Of a DNA stretch of 64,000 nucleotides, positions 22,915 through 33,945 are shown in pieces; position 1 is the first letter of the stretch, and every line of letters starts with the position of its first letter. Position numbers and translations under genes: made by a program. The notes below the pieces were generated by a model. That model did no database searches and had not been told where the DNA came from. It saw only the letters and a program-made list of their open reading frames with translations. Source of the stretch: Cordylochernes scorpioides (lineage: Eukaryota; Arthropoda; Arachnida; Pseudoscorpiones; Chernetidae). The stretch is from assembly GCA_030710605.1 (NCBI GenBank), contig CP092886.1:161804000-161867999 (forward strand), written 5' to 3'.

Positions 22915-22961
22915 GTAAATAAAATTTTTTAATGCCTTGCCAAATGTTTATTTTTATTTAC

Positions 22962-23003
22962 TTCTCCTGACGAAGACAAAAGATTTTGTCGAAACGTTGA
23001 GAA
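22962..23003 (+). ncRNA. Hammerhead-ribozyme-like motif (right arm)
   Basis: Helix I 5' strand TTCTC (22962-22966) pairs with GAGAA (22999-23003) over 5 bp. The core CTGACGA is at 22967-22973, helix II is GACAAAA/TTTTGTC, and GAAAC at 22991-22995 leads to GTT. It is the inverted partner of the motif at 22874-22914, with a slightly better helix I. Confidence 0.65.
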
Positions 23004-23104
23004 AATAAAAAACTCCAACTGGCCGAAGTGTCTATTTTTTATATAAATATGAATGCCGGCCAGGCAACCTCTATCTTTTCGTGTTCTATTGGCGTATCAT
23101 TATA

Positions 23105-23165
23105 CCATGTTTTCTCCTGTAGAAGGGCGTACGTGCCCGAAAGCTAGAGAACAATAAAAATGTTT
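23105..23165 (+). repeat. Variant hammerhead-like motif
   Basis: TTCTC precedes CTGTAGA. The hairpin GGGCGTACGTGCCC follows, then GAAAGCTA and GAGAA. Helix I would be TTCTC/GAGAA (5 bp) and helix II GGGC/GCCC. The core base that should be A at position 6 is T, as in other members of this variant group. Confidence 0.55.
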
Positions 23166-23374
23166 TCAAAAAGATACTTTTCCCTGGAGGAATGATTGAT
23201 TTTACTCAATTTAGACATATCTTTTTCTAAACAAACTTCAAACCAAAAATATTCTTCTTATGCATTTTATATTATTCAAAAACTTTGTCATCAGATTTTG
23301 ACAATGAAGAAACTCTTCACACTTCACTGTCCTGGTCCACCCATTATATATAATAAACTGTCATACATTAGCGC

Positions 23375-23645
23375 GCCATCTGTCATGAAAATTAGAAACT
23401 ATTATAGACACGTATGATTCTTTTAAAAATTAAACCATTTTCTACTTCCCTTACTGCAATGAAAAATTAATGGGAGAGCCTGGGTCATCAATGGTGAACT
23501 CTCTCAGAGGTTACGATTGGGAGGGTTCACCACTGATGAGCCAGGCCCTTCCATTAATTTTTCATTGCAGTAAGGGCAGTAGAAAATTGTTTAATTTTTA
23601 AACAATCATAAGGGTCTATAATAGTTTCGAATTCTCATAATAAAC
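23375..23645. mobile_element. MITE family 2, near full-length palindromic copy
   Basis: The left end has AGCGCGCCATCTGTCATGAA. An internal inverted pair CTTACTGCAATGAAAAATTA / TAATTTTTCATTGCAGTAAG brackets GGTTCACCACTGATGAGCCA. The right arm mirrors the left for most of its length. No ORF is present. The outermost right repeat is worn. Confidence 0.8.
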
Positions 23646-23657
23646 TGCATACGCATT

Positions 23658-24166
23658 TCTATATATATATATAAATGAATGTTTGTATGTTTGTTTGTAT
23701 GTCCGGTATACAAATTCGCAGTAGTTCACTAATTCAAACCAAAATTTCCATACATAGGTAAAAAAAATACGGGTAAGACGATAGGCTATTTTAAAAATAT
23801 ATAAATCAATTATTAAAACTATATATTTTTAGTCAGAAAATGATGATGACGATATTGCTGTATCATGTTTGATTATCAGATATAAAATTATATCGGGAAA
23901 AATTCCAAAAAGCAGAGACCACGGGTGAAACCAGTTCATTATTTTGTACGCAGGAACAAAATTCTAACAGAAAAACATTCATTCGAGCAGAAAACAAAAG
24001 CCAGATCATCTTTCTATAAAAATATCGCTTCTCAGACACAAAGTTTGGAGCGGGACGTTTCACAAGAGTGACATCCACGGCGCCAATTTATAATTGTAAC
24101 GAATAGTATTTGAATAAAAACATTTAATCGGGTAAAACCCGGGCGTTGCCCGGGTCATTCGGCTAG
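23658..24166 (+). mobile_element. Non-autonomous Helitron (~509 bp)
   Basis: The 5' end TCTATATATATATATAAATG, followed by GTTTGTATGTTTGTTTGTAT, is a familiar Helitron 5' end. The 3' end has a GC hairpin CCCGGGCGTTGCCCGGG about 9 bp before the terminal CTAG (24163-24166), followed by T. There is no target duplication, as expected for rolling-circle elements. No Rep/helicase ORF is present, so it depends on another copy. Its last ~90 bp match those at 12336-12426. Confidence 0.82.
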
Positions 24167-24722
24167 TATTAAATAAATATGAGATATGATCCACATTTAC
24201 ATTCTGGCGATGAAATGTAAAAAAGCAAGCGCTACTGTGACCACGTGACAGCAGGGATGTCCAGAACGGCGGTCCTATTGTCCCCGACCCACCCCGCACC
24301 ACCCCCCAAAGAAGTGATAAGGCTTATTACATCCGAGTCTTTCTTTTGTTAATGAAACAGATTGGATCTCGTGTTTGACACATTTTATCACACTCTTTTA
24401 CCGTTTGGCTTTTTTTTTCTTTCTCATTGTATCTTTTCATGCGAATTTTGTTATATATTGTTTCGTCTGTTTAAAATATGTAAGGAAATAAATATATAGG
24501 GCCACAAATAGAATCAATATCCATAATTGATGATTAATCAATATGTTTATTTAATATATTGATATTTTGGTGTTTATATATTAAAACATTAAGATTCTAT
24601 TATAAAACTACACTTTCGAGTTAATTAAGACACACTTTTGCTATGTGATATTTATAATCCATTTTAGAAATAAAAACTTCGCAGACGTTTCACGTTGAAA
24701 TATTTTGTTTCAATTCTAATTA

Positions 24723-24931
24723 CACTCATGGACAAAACTAAGAGGTCGAGAATCTTTGATGTCCGTTTTTTTTTAAGGAGACAGAGGCAATTTTCCTCAC
24801 ACTTGGACACACTCGTGTGTCTTGAATAAAGACACTGTGTATCAAGTGTATCAAATATCTTTCAGAGTTATTGCCTGAATGCTGATATACATGCTGAAAG
24901 GTACAACTTCCTTAAGATTTGTTCATGAGTG
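24723..24931 (+). mobile_element. MITE family 1 (copy F)
   Basis: TA-CACTCATGGACAAAACTAA marks the left end and TTGTTCATGAGTG the right. A local duplication (GTGTATCAA twice, near 24836-24851) is specific to this copy. Confidence 0.83.
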
Positions 24932-25429
24932 CATATGTCACATTTTGTATATAATACCTATTAAATTCAATAAATACTTTTATTGGTTAATTAAGTAGAT
25001 ATATATCGTTTTTTTTTTTTTTTTTTTTTTATGTTTAAAAAAATATATGTGTTTTGCTTTTAATTCTTTATTTTAAGATAGCACCTTTTTCTAAAGCTAT
25101 AGAAAATATATTATATTGATTTATAAGTTAATTTCACACATTTTGCTAATAAATCGAATAAATACTTCAAATATTTTAAAATATCGCTAAGACCTCTAAA
25201 CTGTGTACATAGCCCCTGAGAGGAGCGTATTACCACGGGAGCACGCGCTGATCACGTGACTCCGTGCTTCGAACAGAATTCTTCCACTTAGACTAGAATG
25301 TGTTCGCTGTTTTATATTTCTTACGTTTAGAGAGACAATATAATCTTGCCACTCGCCCACTGCCTTTTTGTTTACAAACAAACACTTCTTCGAGCGTAGG
25401 TGAATAGTTTTGCGGGGGAAAAAGACTGT

Positions 25430-26290
25430 CGTAAATATATATGGTAATTTAAACCAACAACATAATATTGTATATAATATAACAAGATTTTCATGTTGTA
25501 TGATGAACACTTCTTTGAATAATTATACGCATGATTGATATGTATCATTACATCATCATATGTAATGTACTTTGTAAAATCTGAGGATAAATAAATAAAA
25601 CTCTGTAATAGATTAAGAGTTGAGCTAAAGCAAGAGATTGAGATAGAATTCCAACAGTGTCTAAAAGATGTAGAAGATGTCAGGGCGTTGCCAGTATACA
25701 ATGACACTTCTTCCGATCCACGCCCTTGTTTCATCCGCTGAAACTCAATACTTCCTCTCGGCAAAGATATATAAGACCTCCGCACTAGTAGAAATATAGT
25801 CACTTCACCATCAGCGGGAGCCCTCGTCGGTTGTGTCCAAGGTACACCTCATCGACCATGTAGAACAGTAAGAACTCTTCTATTCTCCATCTTTCGCTCC
25901 CAGCTCGACTCTATCTGTTCACGGAACTTTCCTAGTACAACTATGTCCCTTCGTGGTTTGTGTGGAAATGCACAAGTCTTCCACTCTGCCTCGACCACGA
26001 CTGGCTGTACTCTGTGACAACTGTTAAAGGTCTTCAAAGGTGCAGAGAGGTACTGGAAAACTCTCCACGCCCTGACTGTCCCTCTCGGTTACTACAGGTT
26101 TGCCTCTCTCGGTTACCACAGCACAGCGCGAGTCGACAGGATCTCGCGCACATCATAGCTTAAGTCGACAGAATCACACACCATAGCTTAAGTCGACAGA
26201 ATCACACACCATAGCTTAAGTCGACAGGATCACACACCATAGCTTAAGTCGACAGAATCACACCATAGAATAAGTCGACAGGATTCGACA
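25430..26290 (+). repeat. LTR-like dispersed repeat, copy 2, ending in a tandem array
   Basis: It matches 7095-7905 along its length, including GGTAATTTAAACCAACAAC, ATTATACGCATGATTGA, TAATAGATTAAGAGTTGAGC, a TATATAAG box at ~25768 and an initiator-like TAGTCACTT about 30 bp later. At 26157-26285 a unit of ~29 bp (AGCTTAAGTCGACAGAATCA) is repeated four to five times. That array is expanded relative to copy 1. The Tc1 element starts immediately after it. Confidence 0.6.
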
Positions 26291-26292
26291 TA

Positions 26293-27701
26293 CACTGCGT
26301 GACATTGAAAATGGAACACCAAGAAATAGTGGCCAGAAAGTGATGAAACTCGGCAGACAGAGAGAGACAGGGACGAACAATAAGTGATCTTTATTTCAAA
26401 ATGATAGTCATAATACAGAGCGAGAACGGCGTCGGCTTAGTAGCAAGTAGGACCACCGCGGACGGCGATGCACGCAGCAACACGTCTAGGTAGAGAGTCA
26501 ATCAGAGTACGGATGGCGTCCTGAGGGATGGCTCTACATTCCCTCTCAACCATTTGCCACAGTTCGTCTTCTGAACGCGGCTGTGGCAAGGCATGCAAAC
26601 GGCGTCCAATGATGTCCCAGACGTGCTCGATTGGTGAGAGATCAGGAGAGTACGGTGGCCAGGGAAGCATCTGTACACCTTGCAGAGCTTGTTGGCTAAT
26701 GCGAGCAGTGTGCGGTCGGGCGTTATCCTGCTGATAAAGGGCATTGGGTACCCCCTGAAGGTAGGGGAGTGTCACCGGTCGCAGCACATCATCAACGTAT
26801 CGTTGGGCCGTCATAGTGCCCTGAATACGAAGTAAAGGTGACCTGGAATCATACGCGATTGCGCCCCAAACCATGATTCCACGTTGTCGCACGGTGGGGC
26901 GTTCCACAATTGCTGCCGGATTGGACCTTTCTCCACGTCGACGCCATACGCGTACACGGCGACTATCACTGGACAAGCAGAACCGCGACTCATCTGAGAA
27001 CACGACCCTGTGCCATTCCGTCATCCACGTCGATCTAGCCCGGCACCATTCCAAACGTTGGCGCCTATTCGGTGGGGTCAATGGCAGTCTTCTTAGCGGA
27101 CGGCATGAGTGCAAGCCATTAGCAACCAATCGACGGGAAATGGTTCTGGTCGAGATGGAATGATCTAGGGTGTCTTGCACATGTTGCAGGATGGCGGTAC
27201 AAGTGGCTTGTGGGGCCGCCACTGCTTGTCGAAGGATACGCCGATCCACACGTGCTGACGTCACTCTGGTTTCACCGACATTCCTATAAATTGCCACATT
27301 TCCTTGTTCCAACCATCTTCTCCACAGTCGGTGCACCGTGGACGCACCAAGGTGTGTATCAGCTGCGATTTGACGTATGGACCAACCTGCCCTTTTCAGT
27401 CCGATCACCGTGCCCCGTCTGTCTGCTTGAACTGCCTCCGTTTACGATGACCTGGCATTCTCTGTTATTACACGTGTCTTTTGACACAATAACAAAATTT
27501 CTACAATGATTTTCCTTGAAGAAATAACGACACGAATACTGTCTTTTCTGCAAGTTCCTTCCCTTATATCTTACTCCATGTGCGCACGAGAGCTGCGCAT
27601 TTTACATCATTTGCATAACTCGGTTAGGCGCGTCTACCCTGAAATTTGCATAATTTTCTGGCCACTATTTCTTGGTGTTCCATTTTCAATGTCACGCAGT
27701 G
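26293..27701 (-). mobile_element. Tc1-family transposon, 1,409 bp
   Basis: Inverted termini of ~46 bp start CACTGCGTGACATTGAAAAT and continue AACACCAAGAAATAGTGGCC at both ends. TA lies immediately outside each end (26291-26292 and 27702-27703). Length, TA target and the transposase identify a Tc1/mariner element. The two ends are nearly identical, so it is young. Confidence 0.95.
26437..27458 (-). pseudogene. Tc1 transposase with one N-terminal frameshift
   Basis: The plausible start is ATG at 27456-27458, giving MPGHRKRRQFKQTDGAR. The frame then slips near 27409 by one missing base and continues as VIGLKRAGWSIRQIAADTHL to a stop at 26437. That makes ~340 codons in all, normal for Tc1. An N-terminal paired helix-turn-helix DNA-binding region is followed by the DDE domain: FSDESRF (first Asp), QQDNARPH (second Asp), and SPIEHVWD (Glu). 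I count 32 residues between the second Asp and the Glu, against 34 in standard Tc1. The C-terminus is ARRGGPTCY-like. The remainder from a GTG at 27408 is uninterrupted for 323 codons. The defect removes the start of the DNA-binding domain. Confidence 0.93.
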
Positions 27702-27703
27702 TA

Positions 27704-28805
27704 TATATGTTGTAATGTGGGGAGCCGATATCGTTGCAGCGGGCTCCTCATCCAATATGCAGTCATGGGCCAGAGTGGGAGCGTGCGCACCATGCAGGCT
27801 ATGCAGATAAATGAAGACCGGACGCAAAGGAACAAGGTTACCTCGGTTTAGAGGGGGCATTATCCAGGGAGTGAGGTGGACTATGAGAGCCCTGGGATTG
27901 CTGGTTAATCTGGCAGTCTGGCGACCTGGCTGCTGTCTATACTGTGCTCTTGCTGTGGGCACAGAAGGCACACAGCTTATGTTAATGATGACGTTAGAGA
28001 GAGCGGATCTTTTTGGGTGTCCGTGTTCAATCAAGTAGTGGCCTGCTCTGTTTTTAGGTTCTCTTAGCTTCTTAGATACTGCCAATGATCTGTTATTCGA
28101 CCTTACTGGGTACCGCGCCCTTTTTTCCCGTTGGTATCTTTATTGAATGCCATTTTGAAGTTTCATCAGGTTTGGTATATCTATGGGAAACATTCATATT
28201 TACAACCTTGTTTATACACAACAAATATAATACGACATGTATTTAAAACATTAAATGTGTGAAACCACATTTTTAAATATATTATGTAGTTTTTTTTTTG
28301 GGTGAGATGTCAACTTACTTGTCACCCCGTCAAAGAATCAGATGAAGTCCCTGGGATGAGTTGCACCATAAACAGGCCTTGACCAGGGCAATCAATCAGC
28401 GACACGGCTCGAGGTTTGTACGAGGAAATTGCTGCTCCGCAACAATTGGAGAAATAATTGAATCAAGGCCGACTCGCCAGTCACTGACTTGGGATAAATG
28501 AAGGTTTCTTCGCAACGTTCCGCTGGTCATCTACACCACAACGGAAGAACTGGAATCAACATCAGCCTTTGTACAGATTGTAGATACAATGGAAAGTCTT
28601 TATAACAAACTTGGATGGACCCATCAATGTTCAGGTTATAGACTTTCCCATATATGGAGGGAGATAAAAAAAAACAATTCAACTTTAAAGTATATGACTA
28701 TAAGTATTTTACTCGTTAGGAACAAATTATATCAGTCAGTTATTTTAGTTTGTGCTCGTTTAATTTACTAACATTGTTTTCATTTCTCGTCCATTATATT
28801 CTCAT
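27704..28805. other. Non-coding DNA
   Basis: 27710-28090 is GC-richer and open on the minus strand for ~150 codons, but that ORF runs into the Tc1 terminal repeat and has no recognisable domain. 28320-28560 (CATAAACAGGCCTTGACCAG, GAATCAAGGCCGACTCGCCA) looks single-copy and could be conserved non-coding DNA. Nothing more definite is seen. Confidence 0.4.
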
Positions 28806-28808
28806 ATA

Positions 28809-29000
28809 CACTCATGGACAAGACGTAAGAAAGTAGTATTATTTATCATGTATATCGGGATTAAGACAATAACTCTGATAGATTTTGATGAACAGTGACT
28901 TTATTGAAGACAAACGAGATAATAAAGTGTAAACAAAATTGCCTCTATCTCCTTAAAAAAAAATAGACCACCAGTGACATCAAAGACATTCTACTTTCTT
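28809..29000 (-). mobile_element. MITE family 1 (copy G, inverted)
   Basis: The left end is TA-CACTCATGGACAAGACGT. The internal landmarks appear in reverse order (CATGTATATCGGGATTAAGA, GAACAGTGACTTTATTGAAG). The right end is degraded. Confidence 0.75.
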
Positions 29001-29229
29001 CTGTATTTAGATTGTTGTGAATCATCCTCATGAAACAAAAAAAAATTATTCAATTTATTAAACTGAGACATAAATATTGTGTGTATACGAAAAAGTGGCG
29101 CAGCACTCATTCTTCCTTTGTTCCTCCTCACATTTTATCACAAATAAAGTATTTCTTGCTTACGGAATGGCACGGTTGTTGCCAAGGTCTATTGTAGTCA
29201 TGTTACTCAGCCAGCAGTTAGGGGATATT

Positions 29230-29500
29230 CACATATTCATCTCGGACTTATCGATACCAAGTATACGTGGTACAGGCAGTGACAATCATGGTAGATAGTT
29301 AGTGGCAGACTTTTGCTGTAAGTGAACTTTTGTCGACAAATGTAGAAAGCCGCTCGACTTTTGCAAGGTGCCAGAACACCCCTGATAGAATCGGGGGGTC
29401 ATTGATGCAGAAAAAGTGTCCAATGCGGTATTTGAACCTGAGTTCGAAAATCGACGGGGTGTACCATTCTTCGACCAATTCCCGCGCCTCTACCTTCATG
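29230..29500. repeat. Dispersed repeat related to 34708-34870
   Basis: ATACGTGGTACAGGCAGTGA, CAATCATGGTAGATAG and TGCTGTAAGTGAAC are shared, with divergence, with 34710-34780. Both strands show ORFs of 60-80 codons here, but no protein family is recognised. Confidence 0.5.
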
Positions 29501-29971
29501 ACCATAATTTATATTGAGGCGGTGTTTAAACTTCACCAACCATCCTTCGTAGCTTTGACATCAGTGGCGCCATGTTGTTAGGCGAACTCCTCAGCTCTAA
29601 CCGAAAAAGTGTTAGGTTTAAGTTATTTAATCAACAAAAAATTACAATCTTGCAATTTAAAAATGTCCAATTTTATAACTGTGAGCTATTCGCATTACCT
29701 CTTTCAGACAATAGGCGTTGAGTTAATAACCAAAAGAGTATGCGAATTTTAATTAGAGCTTTTGGTAATCATAAGCACCAATATATATTATCTAATGGTG
29801 CATGGGTTCCCTCCCTATCACCGAATTATTATTACTACTTAATAAAATATCATCTGGTTGATAAACAAGGTCAGACAGCCAGAATGGACCCCAACAGACT
29901 CCCATACAAAGCCTTATAAACCCCGACAAGCTTTCTTAAAAATCTCTAAATAACATAAAAAAAAAAAAACG

Positions 29972-30360
29972 TCAACAAACTCCCACACAAAGCCTTACAT
30001 AAAAGAAATAACACCGACAGACGCCCACACAAAGCCTTACATAACAGAAATAATACCGACAAACTCCCATACAAAGCCATACATAACAGAAATAACACCG
30101 ACAAACTCCCACACAAAGCCTTACATAACAGAAATAATACCGACAAACTCCCATACAAAGCCTTACATAACAGAAATAACGCCGACAAACGCCCATACAA
30201 AGCCATACATAACAGAAATAACACCGACAAACGCACATACAAAGCCATACATAACAGAAATAACACCGACAAACGCCCATACAAAGCCATACATAACAGA
30301 AATAACACCGACAAACGCCTATACAAAGCCTTACATAATAGAAATAACACCGACAAATCC
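29972..30360. repeat. 42-bp minisatellite, about nine copies
   Basis: The unit ACCGACAAACGCCCATACAA plus AGCCATACATAACAGAAATA repeats every 42 bp with few substitutions (T/C, A/C variants). Because 42 is divisible by three, two minus-strand frames stay open for ~130 codons and would encode a 14-residue repeat (SVLFLLCMALYGRL). There is no promoter or start context supporting a gene. Confidence 0.92.
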
Positions 30361-30832
30361 TCATGCTGAGCTTAACGGAATGGATGTGATTAGGTTACAA
30401 GGAACCAGCTGGATACTAATTATTACAATAACTGCTAATCTTGGTGCGAACAATGGACGTTACACCAAATAAATAGAACAGTGGATAACCTCTTAGCAGA
30501 GAACTCAACCCATCTTTGACGGAAGGGGATAATTCAATACTTTAAATGCTTTTTGAAAGTGGTTTTTACATCGGAGCTGTGTTTATTTATGAATCTAATC
30601 AATGTAAATTTATTATTATCAAGATACGAATTTGAATTCCTTAATGTGTAATAGGAACTCTTGACGGCGAGGATTACATGAACTGGCTTCGTTTTAAATC
30701 TAAGCACCCTTTCTTATCCAGCAACCGTCTCGAGTTCCGGCTCTCCTTACCATGGGAAGACTTCCTTTTGGATTCTTAATGAAAATAAAAATGAGTTTAA
30801 TATTGAAATGCAAAATAGTTATTTTTAATATA

Positions 30833-31016
30833 CACTCTTAAACAAAACTTAAGGAAATAGAAAGTCTCTGATATAGCTAGTCATTTATTTCTCTGAAGGA
30901 GAAAGAGGCAAATTTGCTCATACTTGGTTATCTCGTGTATATCAAATATCTTTCAGGGTTATTGTCTGAATCCCGATATACATGCTAAGGGTAAAACCTC
31001 CTTATGTTTTGACCAA
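30833..31016 (+). mobile_element. MITE family 1 (copy H)
   Basis: It starts TA-CACTCTTAAACAAAACTTA and keeps CATACTTGGTTATCTCGTG and GAATCCCGATATACATGCTA. The right end (CCTCCTTATGTTTTGACC) is diverged, and the usual AATAAAGGTCAC block is lost. Confidence 0.72.
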
Positions 31017-31470
31017 TTTATAATACTAAAGTTTATATTTTAATGTCATATCTGTTCAAATATTGCTGACAATTTCAATGTGAAAATTTTAGTGTGATGA
31101 CTGGTGAAGAATGAATTCCTTCCTAACTAGGAGCGGCGAGCAGGAATTGTGCGCGCGACCACGTCGAGGGTGGCAAACAAGGGAAAGGATGACAAAGGGG
31201 GGAGGATGTGGAAAGAGGAAGTTGAAGGTCAAATTAAGATGGAGCATCGAGAGGGGTAAGTTTTCACAGGACAAGGTGTTCCGACTATAACGTTTGAAAA
31301 AAGAAAACCAAAACCAACTAAAAGAAATATGATATTGTTTGAAAATATTAACATTTAGCGCAATACAGCACCTGTCTGTGAAAATGTTAAATTATAACCA
31401 GCATTGGCATTTTATTATTTTTATACCACAAAATTCTACAATCATAGTGAGCGCAATAATAATGTATATA

Positions 31471-31953
31471 CATTCTCTCACGGACAAAAACCTAAGGAAA
31501 TGGAGTCGCCGGTCGTCTGTTTTTTTTTTTTTCTAAGGAGAGAGCGGCAATTTTGTTCACACTTGGTTATCTCGTTTGTTTTCATTAATAGCCACTGTGT
31601 GTGTTTCAAAAATCTTTCAGAGTTATTATCTGAATCCTGATATACATGCGTCCGAATTTTGGGCTTTCGACAATAACAAAATGGGAAAATTTACACCGCA
31701 ACCTTTTTGTTTAAGTTATGAACAAGAAGTTTTCGGGCATGCGCATTCATTAGCTTTAATTTAATATCATTCTTAAATGTAGATGATGAAGGAGCATGCC
31801 TGAAAGCTTCGCTAAAATAATAAAAGTTTCGGCATAACCTTTCGTTTTTTGAACCTGGTGATGTAGAAGATACTGATGAGCCTGATTATTGGTGAAGCAA
31901 TAAGCGATGAGAGACCAGCAGAACCTTTTGCAGCAGTTTTGTCCATGAGTGTA
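31471..31953 (+). mobile_element. MITE family 1 (copy I) split by an inserted fragment
   Basis: Family-1 sequence runs from ~31471 to TCCTGATATACATGCG at ~31650. The missing right end GTTTTGTCCATGAGTGTA reappears at 31936-31953. The intervening ~285 bp contains TTTTCGGGCATGCGCATTCA and, inverted, GAAGGAGCATGCCTGAAAGC, a foldback like those with the variant hammerhead motif. Confidence 0.65.
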
Positions 31954-32019
31954 CATTAAAACCATATGGTGTTTTTTTATTTAAAGAATATCATTTATTT
32001 ATGATGATGATATTGTAAC

Positions 32020-32142
32020 ATAGTATTTATTAATTTTATTAATGTAACATAGTATTTCTTAATTTTATTATTTTTTATTTAACAGAGTGGTCATTTTTAT
32101 GTTTTATATCTTGCGACTCTGTAAATTTCCACGTGGCAATAT
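32020..32142. repeat. Dispersed repeat, second copy of 14142-14335
   Basis: TGTAACATAGTATTTCTTAA and AACAGAGTGGTCATTTTTAT recur here. The first ~25 bp is present twice in tandem (32014 and 32042). Confidence 0.65.
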
Positions 32143-33790
32143 AAACAAATATGTATAAAATTTATAAATATTCTATAATATTATATAAATATTTATTGAT
32201 AAAATGTGTTATTAAAAAGAAACAATTTATAAACCCCCGCACTTGTTCCGTTGGCCATTTGAGTCATCTTATTCCCCCGCCATGGGAAGAAGGATGTGGG
32301 ACCCCAGATTGAGTTCAACTACTCCAACCAGCCAATCTTGGACCGGAAAAACCTTGTTGACACGAGCCTTACTCCAGCTGATTTGTGTGTAATCTGGTCT
32401 TCTCCTCAATCCTGACTAAATCCTCGATTTGAAAATGAAACTTCGAATTTTTTTTTTTCAGTTTCCATCATGATTCGATTCTCAACATTTCTTTAAAATT
32501 GAAGAAGATATTTCTATGAACAAAATTGTTTATTAATTTTGCGCGCATTTAACATAAAATAAACTTCCACAACTGAAGAATAAATCAATAGCTTAGATAA
32601 GAAAAATTGAAATCTAATGTCCTAATTAAAAGATGGCCATGAGTTAGTGGTTCTGACTCGTTTGGATCTAAACTGAGCACATCAATGTGAATGTAGAATT
32701 AATTGGCCGGCTCCAATGTGAATTATTGCCTTCATTAGTTCTTTGGAATCGAACGGCGAAGATCCACACATTTCGACCACAGGGTTTACCTCACACAAAT
32801 TCTTAAAGGATGTACAATTTTTTAATAACAGGACGTCATAGGCATATCTAAAAGTTGAGTTATTTCTTCTGTTAACCCTGCTGCAGAACTATCTTCAACT
32901 CTCCTCTTTTCACGCAAATCAGAAGAACCACAATACGGTGCTGCTTAATAACAAATCTTGCGAAGCATGGACGCTGATGTTCACAGATTTCTGAAGTCAA
33001 TGTAGAATGCCCATGTCACAAATAACCAGATGCCAGTACTAGAAAGGGAAATACGCGAATGGCCCATTAAAATTATATAACGAAACGAAGACTGAATTGT
33101 AAGGCCATGTGCTAAGATAATCAAAATATTGGTTGAAGAACGTGTTGAAGGCACTATATGAAGAGGATACCATTGTACGACATATGTGGATTAACTGAGA
33201 AAATAAATCAAAAGTGATGTCTTACCACCAGTTGAAACTATGGATCGATCATATAAGCGGAGTTTGTTGAGGAGGCACACACCGGCCTTCAGACTGGATT
33301 CATCTGAATAAAAAAAGCGGTCGAAGAGTTACACTAAATATAAGTCATAACGGGTCAGCGTCATACCGAAGGACTGAAATATGATAAAATGTAATGAAAT
33401 TTGTATGAGCAATAAGTTGAGAACGGTGCAACTCTGATTTTGGGGATTGCTGCATAGTGGAAACGAATGTTATAAAGCAAATTCAAGATGAAGAGGTCCT
33501 CTTTCTCCCGCACTTGATTCGCCTCTTTTTGAATACTGAGGGCAGAGAATTCCTTTTTGGAGTAGTATAAAGGAGTAGTAGCGCTGTAGTATGAATAGTA
33601 GTAGAGTGTAGATAGAGATAGAACATGATAACTTAGATTATGTATACGCCTAGAGTTTATTAGGCACATGTGTAGATGGTATTCAATGGTCCTTTCCCCA
33701 CAACCCTCCCCCCCCCCCCTCCCCGCTAGGTATATATCACTCATCCTTAATCACCCGATATTTCTTATGTAAAGAGAGTAAATCGTTGGG
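32143..33790. other. Non-coding DNA
   Basis: 32220-32420 and 32640-32760 are moderately GC-rich and unlike the repeats in this window (TTAATTGGCCGGCTCCAATG). 32880-33360 resembles decayed transposon coding sequence on the plus strand (short blocks only), but no family could be assigned. A poly-C/CT tract lies at ~33703-33722. Confidence 0.35.
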
Positions 33791-33794
33791 TGGA

Positions 33795-33945
33795 GCATGT
33801 ATTTTATTGGTGGATAAATCGCAAACTTTCGAGTACATTGCGTTTCTATTAGCTAAAAGAAAAAAAAGCGTATTTTCCTTTAGCCAATAGAAGAGCATTT
33901 TTATTCTCCAAAGCTTGCGATTTATGCACCAATAAAAGACACACT
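33795..33945. repeat. Foldback element
   Basis: TTTTATTGGTGGATAAATCG with CAAACTTTCGAG is inverted at CAAAGCTTGCGATTT and TGCACCAATAAAAGA. The inner part TTCTATTAGCTAAAAGAAAA pairs with TTTCCTTTAGCCAATAGAAG. It is short, with imperfect arms. Confidence 0.75.

Larger units (their letters stand above)
22815..23045. repeat. Foldback element carrying two opposed hammerhead motifs
   Basis: The arms (about 22823-22920 and 22957-23043) pair with very few mismatches. AAATAGACACTTCGGCCAGT on the left is inverted at ACTGGCCGAAGTGTCTATTT on the right. Each arm contains one complete hammerhead-like core pointing outward. The right flank (GAATGCCGGCCAGGCAACCT) is shared with the foldback at ~62.05 kb. 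Confidence 0.88.

Noticed and set aside
27624-28085. 153-codon minus-strand ORF
   Set aside because: It reads straight into the Tc1 terminal inverted repeat and shows no domain. The GC-richer composition explains the absence of stops.
30000-30360. CRISPR-like regular repeat array
   Set aside because: Units are contiguous with no unique spacers, and the genome is eukaryotic. It is a plain minisatellite.
29946-30364. Two overlapping minus-strand ORFs of ~130 codons with a 14-residue repeat
   Set aside because: They are a by-product of the 42-bp minisatellite: the unit length is a multiple of three and both frames happen to lack stops.
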